10,401 nt of DNA from an uncultured Flavobacteriales bacterium (GTDB lineage: Bacteria > Bacteroidota > Bacteroidia > Palsa-965): positions 1 to 10,401 of the forward strand of contig CAMLEF010000144.1 of the NCBI GenBank assembly GCA_946478675.1. Direction: 5' to 3'. A program made the translations under genes and the position numbers. The notes under the pieces are model-generated. The model had not been told where the DNA came from. It ran no database searches and worked only from the letters and a program-made list of their open reading frames with translations. Shown one piece after another: positions 1 through 7,300 of this stretch; the first letter of the stretch is position 1, and each line of letters starts with the position of its first letter.

Positions 1-72
1 GAGGGGCGGCACTCGTTATCACAGCCCGTCCCGCCCCCCCGGGGCACGTCATTCTCGTGTAATTTTTTTCTA

Positions 73-96
73 AGAGTGTCGTCCCTCCGGGACTCT
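73..96. repeat. Small palindrome (GTCCC-TCC-GGGAC) in gene-free left flank
   Basis: The left flank (1-161) holds no convincing gene. Its clearest structure is the perfect inverted repeat GTCCC/GGGAC at 81-93 with a 3-base loop. The flanking AGAG (73-76) and CTCT (93-96) could pair as an alternative outer stem. A run of seven T lies just to the left (63-69), so on the minus strand an A-tract rather than a T-tract follows the hairpin, and it is not a standard terminator for the minus-strand operon. Nearby at 33-44 is a C7G4 run. Short GTCCC/GGGAC palindromes of this kind could be dispersed REP-like units, but only one copy is visible here, so that is a guess. Confidence 0.35.
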
Positions 97-161
97 CATC
101 TTTAAAAGGTGCCAATCGTGCCACGATGAAGCTGGTTCTCGTCTCCGCTCGAACAAGCAGG

Positions 162-194
162 AAACAAAAACGCCGATCGTTGAGACCGGCGTTT
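162..194 (-). terminator. Rho-independent terminator of the hemN-kinase-regulator operon
   Basis: Read on the minus strand, 194-184 and 178-168 form an 11-bp stem with one G-U wobble and a 5-base loop. The core pairing is AAACGCCG with CGGCGTTT. It is followed directly by TTTTTGTTT (170-162). The structure begins 68 bases after the stop codon of the response regulator, so it is the natural end of the minus-strand transcript. This is one of the clearest non-coding signals in the window. Confidence 0.85.
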
Positions 195-229
195 CCCTTA
201 TCCGTTTTTCATGCGGGCCGAATGTGCGC

Positions 230-264
230 ATCGGCAGATCGGCAAATTGTCGTATCGGCAAATT
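230..264. repeat. Short direct repeats at the 3' end of the response regulator gene
   Basis: The 11-mer ATCGGCAAATT occurs at 238-248 and again at 254-264, a period of 16 bases. A shorter copy, ATCGGCA, is at 230-236. The right-hand copy overlaps the regulator's stop codon (263-265, TTA on the plus strand). The spacing suggests a small local duplication by slippage. No function is evident. Confidence 0.6.
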
Positions 265-1321
265 AATTTTTCATTCGCTCCAAACGCGCTGCATCGAGAA
301 TCGTGATCGTGCTGCCTTTGATATCGACGAGCTTTTCGTCTTTGAAATCGGAGAGCGTGCGGATGACGGTTTCCTGCGCGGTGCCGGCGAGGTTCGCGAG
401 GTCTTCGCGGGAGATCGCCATGCTGAACGGGTCCTGCTTGCCTTCTGCGTAACGCGACTTGAGCAGCAGCAGCGCTTCTGCCACACGCTTGCGCACGGAG
501 TTGTACGCGAGACGCAGCAGGCGCTCTTCTTTGTCTTTCACTTCATTCGAGAGCAGGCGGATGAATCCTGCAGCCACGTCGCGGCTGTTGTAGAGCAGTG
601 CGAAAAAATCTTCTTTCGGGATGATGCAGATCTCCGATTCTTCGAGCGCCACGGCGGTATCGCTGTACGGCTGCTCTTCGAGCAACGCGGCATAACCGAA
701 GAACTCGCCTTCATTCACGAGCGAGGTGATGAATTCTTTTCCGTCTTCGTTGATGCGGCTCGTCTTGATCTTTCCTTTGTTGAGGAAGAAGATGCCCGCC
801 GGGTACGTGTCTTCCTGGTAAATGATGTCTTTTTTCTTGAACGCTTTCACCTTGCGCTTGTCGGAAAGCTTCACGAGGTCGCTGAGTGTTTGCGCTTTCG
901 CGAGAAATTCGTTCAGCCCGTCCATGTTCGGGGCGTAACGCATTTTCATCTGCTCGCTTTTCTTGAAACGCATTTCCACCGCGCCGAGCAGCTCCATGTC
1001 GTCGAACGGCTTGGTGAGGTAATCGTCGGCGCCCATCGACATGCCTTTGCGGTGATCGGATTTTTCCGCTTTCGCCGTGAGGAAGACAAACGGGATGGAA
1101 ACCGTCTCGGGATTTTTCGAGAGCATGTGCAGCACGCCGTAACCGTCGAGCTCCGGCATCATGATGTCGCAGATGATCAGGTCGGGCTTTTCGGTTTCAG
1201 CGAGACGAACACCTTCTTTTCCATTGGGGGCCGTTACCACATTGTAATGCGCCAGCTCGAGGATCTCAGCCGTATTCTCGCGCATTTCTTTGTTGTCTTC
1301 GATGAGCAGGATTTTTTTCAT
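263..1321 (-). CDS. Response regulator with receiver, cyclic-nucleotide-fold and Crp/FNR-type HTH domains
   Basis: A 352-aa cytoplasmic transcription factor. Residues 1-120 are a CheY-like receiver: acidic pair E8/D9, phospho-acceptor D52 in the IICDIMMPELDG stretch, T82 and K104 in YLTKP. Residues about 150-245 form a Crp-type beta-roll (GKIKTSR, then GEFFGYAALLEE). Residues about 270-345 are a Crp/FNR winged HTH (SREDLANLAGTAQETVIRTL). The segment that in E. coli CRP holds the cAMP-contacting Arg-Ser reads YSD here, so cAMP binding is doubtful and phosphorylation of D52 is the likely trigger. I chose the start at MKKILLIEDN because the frame extended to 1414 overlaps the kinase coding region and adds non-homologous residues. 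It is the last gene of the hemN operon, 40 bases after the kinase, and is followed by a strong terminator. The kinase next door is the presumed phosphodonor. DNA targets are unknown; FixK/FNR-like control of hemN is inferred. Confidence 0.93.
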   Translation of the reverse strand: MKKILLIEDNKEMRENTAEILELAHYNVVTAPNGKEGVRLAETEKPDLIICDIMMPELDGYGVLHMLSKNPETVSIPFVFLTAKAEKSDHRKGMSMGADDYLTKPFDDMELLGAVEMRFKKSEQMKMRYAPNMDGLNEFLAKAQTLSDLVKLSDKRKVKAFKKKDIIYQEDTYPAGIFFLNKGKIKTSRINEDGKEFITSLVNEGEFFGYAALLEEQPYSDTAVALEESEICIIPKEDFFALLYNSRDVAAGFIRLLSNEVKDKEERLLRLAYNSVRKRVAEALLLLKSRYAEGKQDPFSMAISREDLANLAGTAQETVIRTLSDFKDEKLVDIKGSTITILDAARLERMKN

Positions 1322-1361
1322 AGCGTGTTTTAGCGGGATAACGCGTCGGTGGTATCGATGC

Positions 1362-2588
1362 TTAAAGTTGTATGGTAACTGTAAATGTAGTGCCTTCTCC
1401 ATGATGGCTGACAAACGAAACCGAGCCGCCCATCAGCTCCACGTATTTGCGGACGATGTTCAGCCCTAATCCTGTTCCTTCGATGTTGCCGGAGTTGCTG
1501 GCGCGGAAGAAGCGCTCGAAGATGTGCGGCTGGTCTTTTTCCGGGATGCCCATGCCGCTGTCGCGGATCGCGATGACGATCTTGCTCTTCATGCTGTTCA
1601 CGTCGATGCCGATCACCGCATTCTCCGGCGAATATTTGATCGCGTTGGAGACGAGGTTGATCAGCACGTTCTTCATCAGCTGGCGATCGAGGTTCGCTTC
1701 GGCGCCGCCTTTGTAATTCGTCTGGATCTCCTGCCCTTTTTTCGTCACGCCGCGCATGTCTTCCGCCACTTCCACCACGAGGTTGGAAAGATCGAACGGC
1801 GCAGGATTACAGCGCACAATGCCTTCTTCCAGCTTTTCCAGCGAAAGAAAATCATTGAGAATTTCCGTCAGGTTGTTCACCGCGGATTTGATGCGTTCGA
1901 TGTGCTTGTGGCGCTTCTCGTCGTCGCCCGGCGCATTGTAGCGCGCGATGAGCGACACGGAAGAAAGGATGGTGCCGAGCGGCGTGCGGAATTCGTGGCT
2001 CGCCGTGGTGACAAAACGCGATTTGAGCTCGTTCAGCTCTTTTTCTTTTTCGAGCGCGCGCATCACCTCGCGTTTGGATTCCGCCAGGCGCTGGATCGCG
2101 TCGGCCAGCTCTTCGGTGCGTTCGTGGACTTTATTTTCCAGCTCCGTGTTCAGCTGCGTGAGCGCGTCGGACGTTTGCTGTAAACGCTCGTGCGCAATGC
2201 GGAGATCGGTTTCGTTCTTTTTGCGCTCGGTAATGTCGACGATGAAGCTCATGATGAACTTCCCTTCCGACGTAGCGAACGGACTGAGGCTGATCTCGAC
2301 CATGATCTCGGATCCGTCTTTGCGGACGCCGTAGAGGTCGCGGCCCTGTCCCATGGCGCGGGGCTGCGGGTGGGCGATGTAGCCGTTGCGGTGTTTCGTA
2401 TGCTTTTCGCGATAACGTGACGGCAGCAGCACTTCGATCTGCTTTCCGCGGAGCTCGTTGCTGCCGTAGCCGAACATGCGCTCGGCCGTGGGGTTCGCCA
2501 TGCGGATCACGCCCGCAGTGTCGCAGATGATGATCCCTTCTGTCGCGAATTCGAACAGCGCGTCCAGCATTTCCCGTTCCCGTTTCAT
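1362..2588 (-). CDS. Cytoplasmic PAS-domain sensor histidine kinase
   Basis: A 408-aa soluble kinase with no transmembrane segment or signal peptide. In order: PAS domain (about 5-122, ending FIVDITERKK), long coiled coil (about 122-190), HisKA with H-box ASHEFRTPL (H198), and HATPase with N-box NLVSNAIKYSP (about 311-321), G1 RDSGMGIP (342-349) and G2 GTGLGLNI (371-378). All catalytic boxes look intact. It should phosphorylate the response regulator encoded 40 bases downstream. Over 35 residues (Y59-S93) the PAS aligns without gaps to Bradyrhizobium FixL: H63 falls on haem ligand H200 and R83 on distal R220, but R206 is replaced by Gly, and many non-haem PAS domains share this pattern. Two starts are possible. 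ATG 2588 gives a natural PAS start behind a TAnnTTTG element. ATG 2669 overlaps the hemN stop by 4 bases (ATGA) and adds 27 charged, low-complexity residues. I prefer 2588 but cannot exclude 2669. Confidence 0.93.
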   Translation of the reverse strand: MKREREMLDALFEFATEGIIICDTAGVIRMANPTAERMFGYGSNELRGKQIEVLLPSRYREKHTKHRNGYIAHPQPRAMGQGRDLYGVRKDGSEIMVEISLSPFATSEGKFIMSFIVDITERKKNETDLRIAHERLQQTSDALTQLNTELENKVHERTEELADAIQRLAESKREVMRALEKEKELNELKSRFVTTASHEFRTPLGTILSSVSLIARYNAPGDDEKRHKHIERIKSAVNNLTEILNDFLSLEKLEEGIVRCNPAPFDLSNLVVEVAEDMRGVTKKGQEIQTNYKGGAEANLDRQLMKNVLINLVSNAIKYSPENAVIGIDVNSMKSKIVIAIRDSGMGIPEKDQPHIFERFFRASNSGNIEGTGLGLNIVRKYVELMGGSVSFVSHHGEGTTFTVTIQL

Positions 2589-2614
2589 GGTATACTTGCC
2601 CTCTTTGTAAGGGA

Positions 2615-2622
2615 CAAATATA
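2615..2622 (-). promoter_or_regulatory. Candidate internal promoter (-7 element) for the kinase-regulator pair
   Basis: On the minus strand 2622-2615 reads TATATTTG, a full match to the Bacteroidota -7 consensus TAnnTTTG. It lies 26 bases upstream of the preferred kinase ATG (2588). Transcription would start around 2610 and leave a leader of about 20 bases. No TTG is seen at the expected -33 distance, so the promoter is weak, activator-dependent or fortuitous. If real, it lets the two-component pair be made independently of hemN and supports the shorter kinase start. Confidence 0.4.
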
Positions 2623-2665
2623 CCCCCGCTATCCGAATTGGCGGTTTTCTTTTTCCTGGTCGGCG

Positions 2666-4018
2666 TCATGCAGTTCGGCTGAAGACCGGCGCCGATGACT
2701 GCGTATGGTGAAGGCGTGCATCAAAACATGCCCCGATGTTGCGCAGGAACGGCTTTCCGGCCGGAGTAACTTTCACTTCAAAGGGGGAGAGCTCCACGAG
2801 TCCGTCCTGCTGCAGCGGGAGCAGCCGCGCAATCGCCGCCGCCTGTCCTTCGCATTGTTCGGTCTCCTGGTACCAGGAGGTTTTCCCTTTGCACATGATA
2901 TTCAGAATGTGGCGGCGGAGCACCAGGTCTTCTTCCGTCAGCTCGTGGCCTTTGAAGAAGGGCAATTGTCCGGCGTCCACCGCAGCGCTCCAGGCTTCGA
3001 CTTCTTTCAGGTTCTGCACCATCATCGTACCGGCGTCACTGATCGAAGAAGCGCCAAGGCCGATGAGCAGCGGCGTTTCTTTCTCCGTGTAACCCATAAA
3101 ATTCCGGTGCAGGTGACCCGTGTTCGCCGCCGTCATGAGCTCGTCGCCCGGCAGCGCGAAATGGTCGAGGCCGATCTCTTTGTAACCCGCCTGCAGCAAC
3201 AGTTCACGGCCCGTTTCATAGAGCTCGCGTTTGGCTTCGCCGGTGGGAAGATCGGCTTCCGTGTAGGAGCGTTGTCCCGGGCGCATCCACGGCACGTGCG
3301 CATAGGAGTAAAACGCGATCCGGTCGGGGCGGATCTCGGCAACGCGTTTCACAGTATCGGTAACGGATGCGACCGTTTGTGCGGGCAATCCGTAAATGAG
3401 ATCGAAATTGATGGAGTTGTAGCCCATGATGCGGGCGAGGCTCGTCACCGCGCGCACCTGCGTTTCCGTCTGGCGGCGATGGATGAGCAGCTGCACCTTC
3501 GGATCGAAATCCTGGATGCCGAGGCTGATGCGGCGGAAACCGACTTCACGCAGCGCTTCGAGATGGCGCGAGGTGGTGTTGGCCGGGTGCGCTTCGAAGC
3601 TGAAAGCCGCGTCGGGCGCAATGACGGACGTTTCGCGGATCGCTTTCACGAGCTGCGTAAGATGGTCGGGGCTGAAGAAGGTTGGCGTACCACCGCCCAT
3701 GTGCAGCTCGCCGATGACGGGCGTTTCTTCGAGCACGTCGAGGTAGATCGACCATTCCTTCAGCAGGCGGATGATGTACGGCTCTTCGACGGTGTGGTTT
3801 TTCGTGATGCGCGTGTTGCAGGCGCAATAGGTACACAGGCTCTCACAATACGGAAGATGCAGGTAGAGGCTCAGTGTATGATCGCCGCTCCACGCATCGT
3901 TCACCGCGCGCTTCCACGCTTCCTGGGAAGGCGTTTCCTGCTGCCAGTGCGGCACAGTGGGATAGCTCGTGTAACGGGGAAGCGGCTGGTCGTATTTTGC
4001 GATTAGAGAGTCTGACAT
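2666..4018 (-). CDS. hemN: Oxygen-independent coproporphyrinogen III oxidase (radical SAM)
   Basis: A 450-aa cytoplasmic enzyme of haem biosynthesis. It oxidatively decarboxylates coproporphyrinogen III to protoporphyrinogen IX using S-adenosylmethionine instead of O2. The N-terminal PLPRYTSYPTVPHW (12-25) is typical of HemN. The cluster motif C58-x3-C62-x2-C65-x-C67 (YCESLCTYCACN) matches the CxxxCxxCxC arrangement of true HemN, not the shorter motif of HemW. GGGTPTF (108-114) is the SAM-binding glycine motif. Residues LGIQDFD (166-172), NFDLIYGLP (204-212) and the C-terminal HemN domain (about 360-435) follow. E. coli HemN is about 457 aa, so this copy is full length. The start is the ATG just before SDSLIAKYDQ; an upstream in-frame ATG at 4117 adds unrelated residues and would cover the promoter. 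It is first in an operon with the kinase and regulator. The last ~15 residues are a non-conserved tail, possibly extended. Confidence 0.96.
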   Translation of the reverse strand: MSDSLIAKYDQPLPRYTSYPTVPHWQQETPSQEAWKRAVNDAWSGDHTLSLYLHLPYCESLCTYCACNTRITKNHTVEEPYIIRLLKEWSIYLDVLEETPVIGELHMGGGTPTFFSPDHLTQLVKAIRETSVIAPDAAFSFEAHPANTTSRHLEALREVGFRRISLGIQDFDPKVQLLIHRRQTETQVRAVTSLARIMGYNSINFDLIYGLPAQTVASVTDTVKRVAEIRPDRIAFYSYAHVPWMRPGQRSYTEADLPTGEAKRELYETGRELLLQAGYKEIGLDHFALPGDELMTAANTGHLHRNFMGYTEKETPLLIGLGASSISDAGTMMVQNLKEVEAWSAAVDAGQLPFFKGHELTEEDLVLRRHILNIMCKGKTSWYQETEQCEGQAAAIARLLPLQQDGLVELSPFEVKVTPAGKPFLRNIGACFDARLHHTQSSAPVFSRTA

Positions 4019-4025
4019 GAGGATA

Positions 4026-4033
4026 CAAACGTA
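4026..4033 (-). promoter_or_regulatory. Candidate hemN promoter (-7 element), near-leaderless
   Basis: Minus-strand 4033-4026 reads TACGTTTG, a full TAnnTTTG match, only 7 bases before the hemN ATG (4018). Using the usual distance from this element to the start site, transcription would begin about 3 bases before or at the ATG, giving a leaderless or nearly leaderless mRNA. No TTG is present at -33, which would fit dependence on an activator such as the Crp/FNR-type regulator in the same operon, or a chance match. Confidence 0.5.
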
Positions 4034-4155
4034 CAGGGAGAAATTCCGGCGTTTGCTGAGTGGAGTCAGGGGGGAAAACTGATTGTTGTCAGTTTTGCGT
4101 CGTATACGGAATTCCAATGGGATTCAATTGGTGTTTTAATATTTAACTAACGCGC

Positions 4156-4187
4156 TTGACTTTGGGAATTTCAGGGTTATATATTTG
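4156..4187 (+). promoter_or_regulatory. Bacteroidota-type promoter of the T9SS cargo genes
   Basis: TTG at 4156-4158 and TATATTTG at 4180-4187 are separated by 21 bases. This matches the phylum consensus (TTG, then 17-23 bases, then TAnnTTTG). The start site would be around 4192-4194, leaving a 5' leader of about 130 bases before the ATG at 4325. The remainder of the intergenic region (4034-4155) shows no clear gene; a weak 5-bp stem, CCAAT/ATTGG, lies at about 4115-4131. Confidence 0.65.
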
Positions 4188-4215
4188 GCTGTATTCCTTT
4201 ACCCCGCACACTGGT

Positions 4216-4236
4216 GGATGATCAAAATGATCATTC
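4216..4236. repeat. Perfect hairpin/palindrome ATGATCA-AAA-TGATCAT in the leader
   Basis: The arms 4218-4224 and 4228-4234 pair perfectly (7 bp, AAA loop). A G-U and a G-C pair extend the stem to 9 bp at 4216-4236. It lies in the transcribed leader of the T9SS gene, about 25-45 bases after the predicted start site and roughly 200 bases upstream of hemN. No T-tract follows, so it is not an intrinsic terminator. It could be an RNA structure in the leader or a twofold-symmetric protein site. A third GATC lies at 4246-4249. Confidence 0.5.
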
Positions 4237-4324
4237 ATAAACGTTGATCCCCGACGCTTTTTTCTTCTGACCGTTTCCCGGCTTATACCGGTTAGTTGTT
4301 TCATTCTTTCTAAAAAACACACTT

Positions 4325-7300
4325 ATGAAAAACGTTTACCCCACTGCTCCCGGTCGTTTTATCTGTTTTCTCTTATTCTCGCTTTTATCTTGTATTGCCG
4401 GAGCACAGAACCCGGTGACACGTGTTTTCGAAGACTGGAACGACACTTCCGGAACGCAGAATTCTTTCCAACGAACAGTAGTGCGTTCCCGTGCTCTCGG
4501 CACCAACACCTATTACTACACGTGCGGAGCAACGGTCAACGGGAATGGCAACTACGACATTTTTGTCCAAAAACGTTTATCCACCGGTGCCGTTCAATGG
4601 ACGAAAACCTATGACGGCGTTGGACACGGCAATGACGTGGCGACCGATGTGCAGGTGGACGGTGTTGGAAATGTCTATATCTGCGGCACGACGTATAAAA
4701 ACACCACGGATTCAAACAATGCGATCGTCATCAAATACAATGCGGCCGGAACACAGAAATGGGTGTACACCTACACCGGGCCCGGCAGCAGGAATGACGG
4801 ATTTGCCGCTATGTACATTGCGACAGCGAATGCCATCGCTATTGTCGGAAGCGCCTGGGGAGGCTCGACAACGAAATATGATTTTCTCCAGGTGCGTGTC
4901 GACTCCAGCGGAAACCAGGTTTGGGCTACAACGTGGGATTATCTCAACCTGAATGACGGGGCGACAAATTTTTATCCGTCCGGAGGAAGATTCTATGTCG
5001 CCGGCGGTGTGCAATCTGCGTCCACGACGTACAAGTATGCAGTGATCAACGTAGCCGCCAACAACGGCTCTGTAGGAACGACAGTTGTTACAGGAGGAAC
5101 CGGCTTCGGTATCGATAAGCTGACCGATATCCAGGTCGATAAAACGGGCAAAGTATACATTACCGGAGGGGTCTTTAACGGCGGTTCCGGTTACGATTTC
5201 AAAACGATCAAGTTTGACACTACGCTTTCTGTCGTGTGGTCGGCCACCTACAACAGTTCGGGAAGCCAGAATGACGTAGCAAGCGGATTGTATCTGGATA
5301 CCGCAGGAAATGTGATCGTAACGGGATCTTCTTCTACAGCATCGAATGGCCTCAACTACACTACGATCAAATACAGCAGCGCGGGAACGCAGCGTTGGGT
5401 AGCCTCCTTCGACGGTGCGGCGAATGCAGATGACAGCGCAACTGCGATTGTGGTGAACGACACGAACCAGATTTATGTAACGGGCTACAGCTATAACGGC
5501 GCTACGAATGATTATTGGACCGTCAAATACAATGGCGCCGGAACGAAAGTGTGGGATATTGGCTTCAACAGTTTGCTGAACGGCGATGATTGCGCAACAG
5601 CAATTGCGTTGGATACGCTCGGGGCGGTGATTGTGACTGGGCAGAACCAGGTCAGCCCGACAACGCACATTTACACGACGGTAAAATACCTTGAGAAAAA
5701 CACACTGTTCCCGCAGGATACGGCGGCAGCGGCTTCCACTTCTTTCGTCTTCACCGAAAACCGGGGGCAGGTCGTCAACACAAGCAATTCCGCAGTACCG
5801 CAAGTTCGCTATTACACGCTGGAAAACGCCCCGAACGTCTATTTTGCCGACACCTCCGTTTCCTATGTGTTGACAAAGCTCGACACCTCCACGAACTACA
5901 GCGATACGGTTGCGCGTGTCGATATGAAATTCAAGGGAGGCAATGCGGATCAGCGCATCCGCTCAATGGAACTGCGCCGGGATTATTTCAATTTCTACTT
6001 GCCGCAATGCCCGGACGGGGCTGAACATGTACCGAATTTCGACAGGCTCGTATCATTCGACATCTGGAACAATGTCGATATTATGTACGGCAGTAATCTT
6101 CGCGGGCTGAAATATTACTTCATCTGCAAGCCGGGTGGCGGTGGCAACCCGGCAACGCAAATCGATCTCCAATATGATGGCGCTGACAGCGTGAAAGTGG
6201 ACGGCAGCGGCCAGTTGGTCATTTATACCAAGCTCGGGAACATCGTACAGCCGAAAGCCGCCGCTTGGCAGATCGACGGCAGCGGGAACTTTTCTTCGCT
6301 CGGCTGGCAACCCTCCTACAATGTGGTGGCGACAAACGAAGTCATGTTTACCAGCTTCGGCTCTTTCAATACATCGCAGCCACTGGTTATCGCGGTTGAT
6401 TGGGGAAACATCACACCGCAGATTGTCCTTAACCAGAACGACAACTGGAGTACCTATTACGGCGGCAATGCGCGGGATTGTTTCGCCGATATGGACATCC
6501 TGAATGCGCAGAATGGCGCGACCTTCGTTTCCGGCTGGACACTGAGTTCGGATTTTCCTGTCACCGTTGGCGCGTTCCAGAACACGAATTCAGGCGGCTT
6601 CGATGCCATTGCCGTCAAGTTCGATTCGCTGGCGCGACGGCAGTATGCAACCTATTACGGCACGGATACGATGTCATTCGCCTCTCTGCAACAGGGTACG
6701 GCGGGGGCTGTCAATGCCAGCGGATATTTCGCCATTGGCGGGCGCACGGGGCATGCCAGCGGCTCGGATATAGTCTTTCCGTCGAGCCAACCAGCAGGCG
6801 TTTATGCCGACACGGTTTACGGGGGTGGCATCACAGATGCATTTATCGCGCTGTTCGATCCGGTGGGGACGCTCTATTGGGCAACCTATTACGGCGGTAC
6901 AGGCGACGATGAAGTGACGGACATGGCTTTCGATGGCAACAATAACCTTTATGTCACCCTGAAAACCGACACCAACGCTTCGCGGATGACAGAAAGCGGC
7001 GCGTTCAATGACGCGTCTCCGCGCGGCGGGATGATCCTTAAGTTCGATTCGGGTCTTTCACGCAAATGGGCAACGATGTACGGCACACGCAACGGGTCTG
7101 TCGACCGCCTCACAATCGGCGGCAATTTCCTCTACGTCACAGGCACGGCAAAAGACACCTTGCCGTTCAAAGACCCCGGCGGCGGTGCCTATTTCAATGA
7201 CACGCTGGGTGGCACCTCTGATGCCTATATCGCGCAGTTCAACTCTGCTGACAGTCTGATCTGGTCAACCTATATTGGCGGTACAGGCACCGAAAGCGGC

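Noticed and set aside
70..261. A 63-codon minus-strand open frame after the regulator
   Set aside because: It runs across the terminator hairpin and the direct repeats, has no homology I recognise, and starts within 2 bases of the regulator stop without sign of coding bias.
224..1333. A long plus-strand open frame of 369 codons opposite the response regulator, and a similar 433-codon frame at 2705-4006 opposite hemN
   Set aside because: They are antisense shadows of G+C-rich genes. The translations are rich in His, Arg and Phe with no recognisable domain, and the opposite strand encodes clear conserved proteins.
1322..1414. Longer regulator starting at 1414
   Set aside because: The extra 31 residues overlap the kinase coding region and precede a textbook receiver N-terminus (MKKILLIEDN).
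4019..4117. Longer hemN starting at 4117
   Set aside because: The extra 33 residues do not resemble HemN and would cover the TACGTTTG promoter element.
4212..4255. FNR/FixK box (TTGAT-N4-ATCAA) upstream of hemN
   Set aside because: Only half-sites are present (for example TTGAT at 4244-4248 without its partner); no full box can be read in 4019-4324.
4379..4399. Lipobox (LLSC, C23) in the large cargo protein
   Set aside because: The Ala-Gly-Ala|Gln signal peptidase I site follows and T9SS cargo normally use it; a lipidated cargo with a sorting domain would be unusual.
4712..5803. A 363-codon minus-strand open frame inside the large cargo gene
   Set aside because: It is a mirror of the repeat-rich propeller coding strand; its own repetitiveness comes from the sense repeats.
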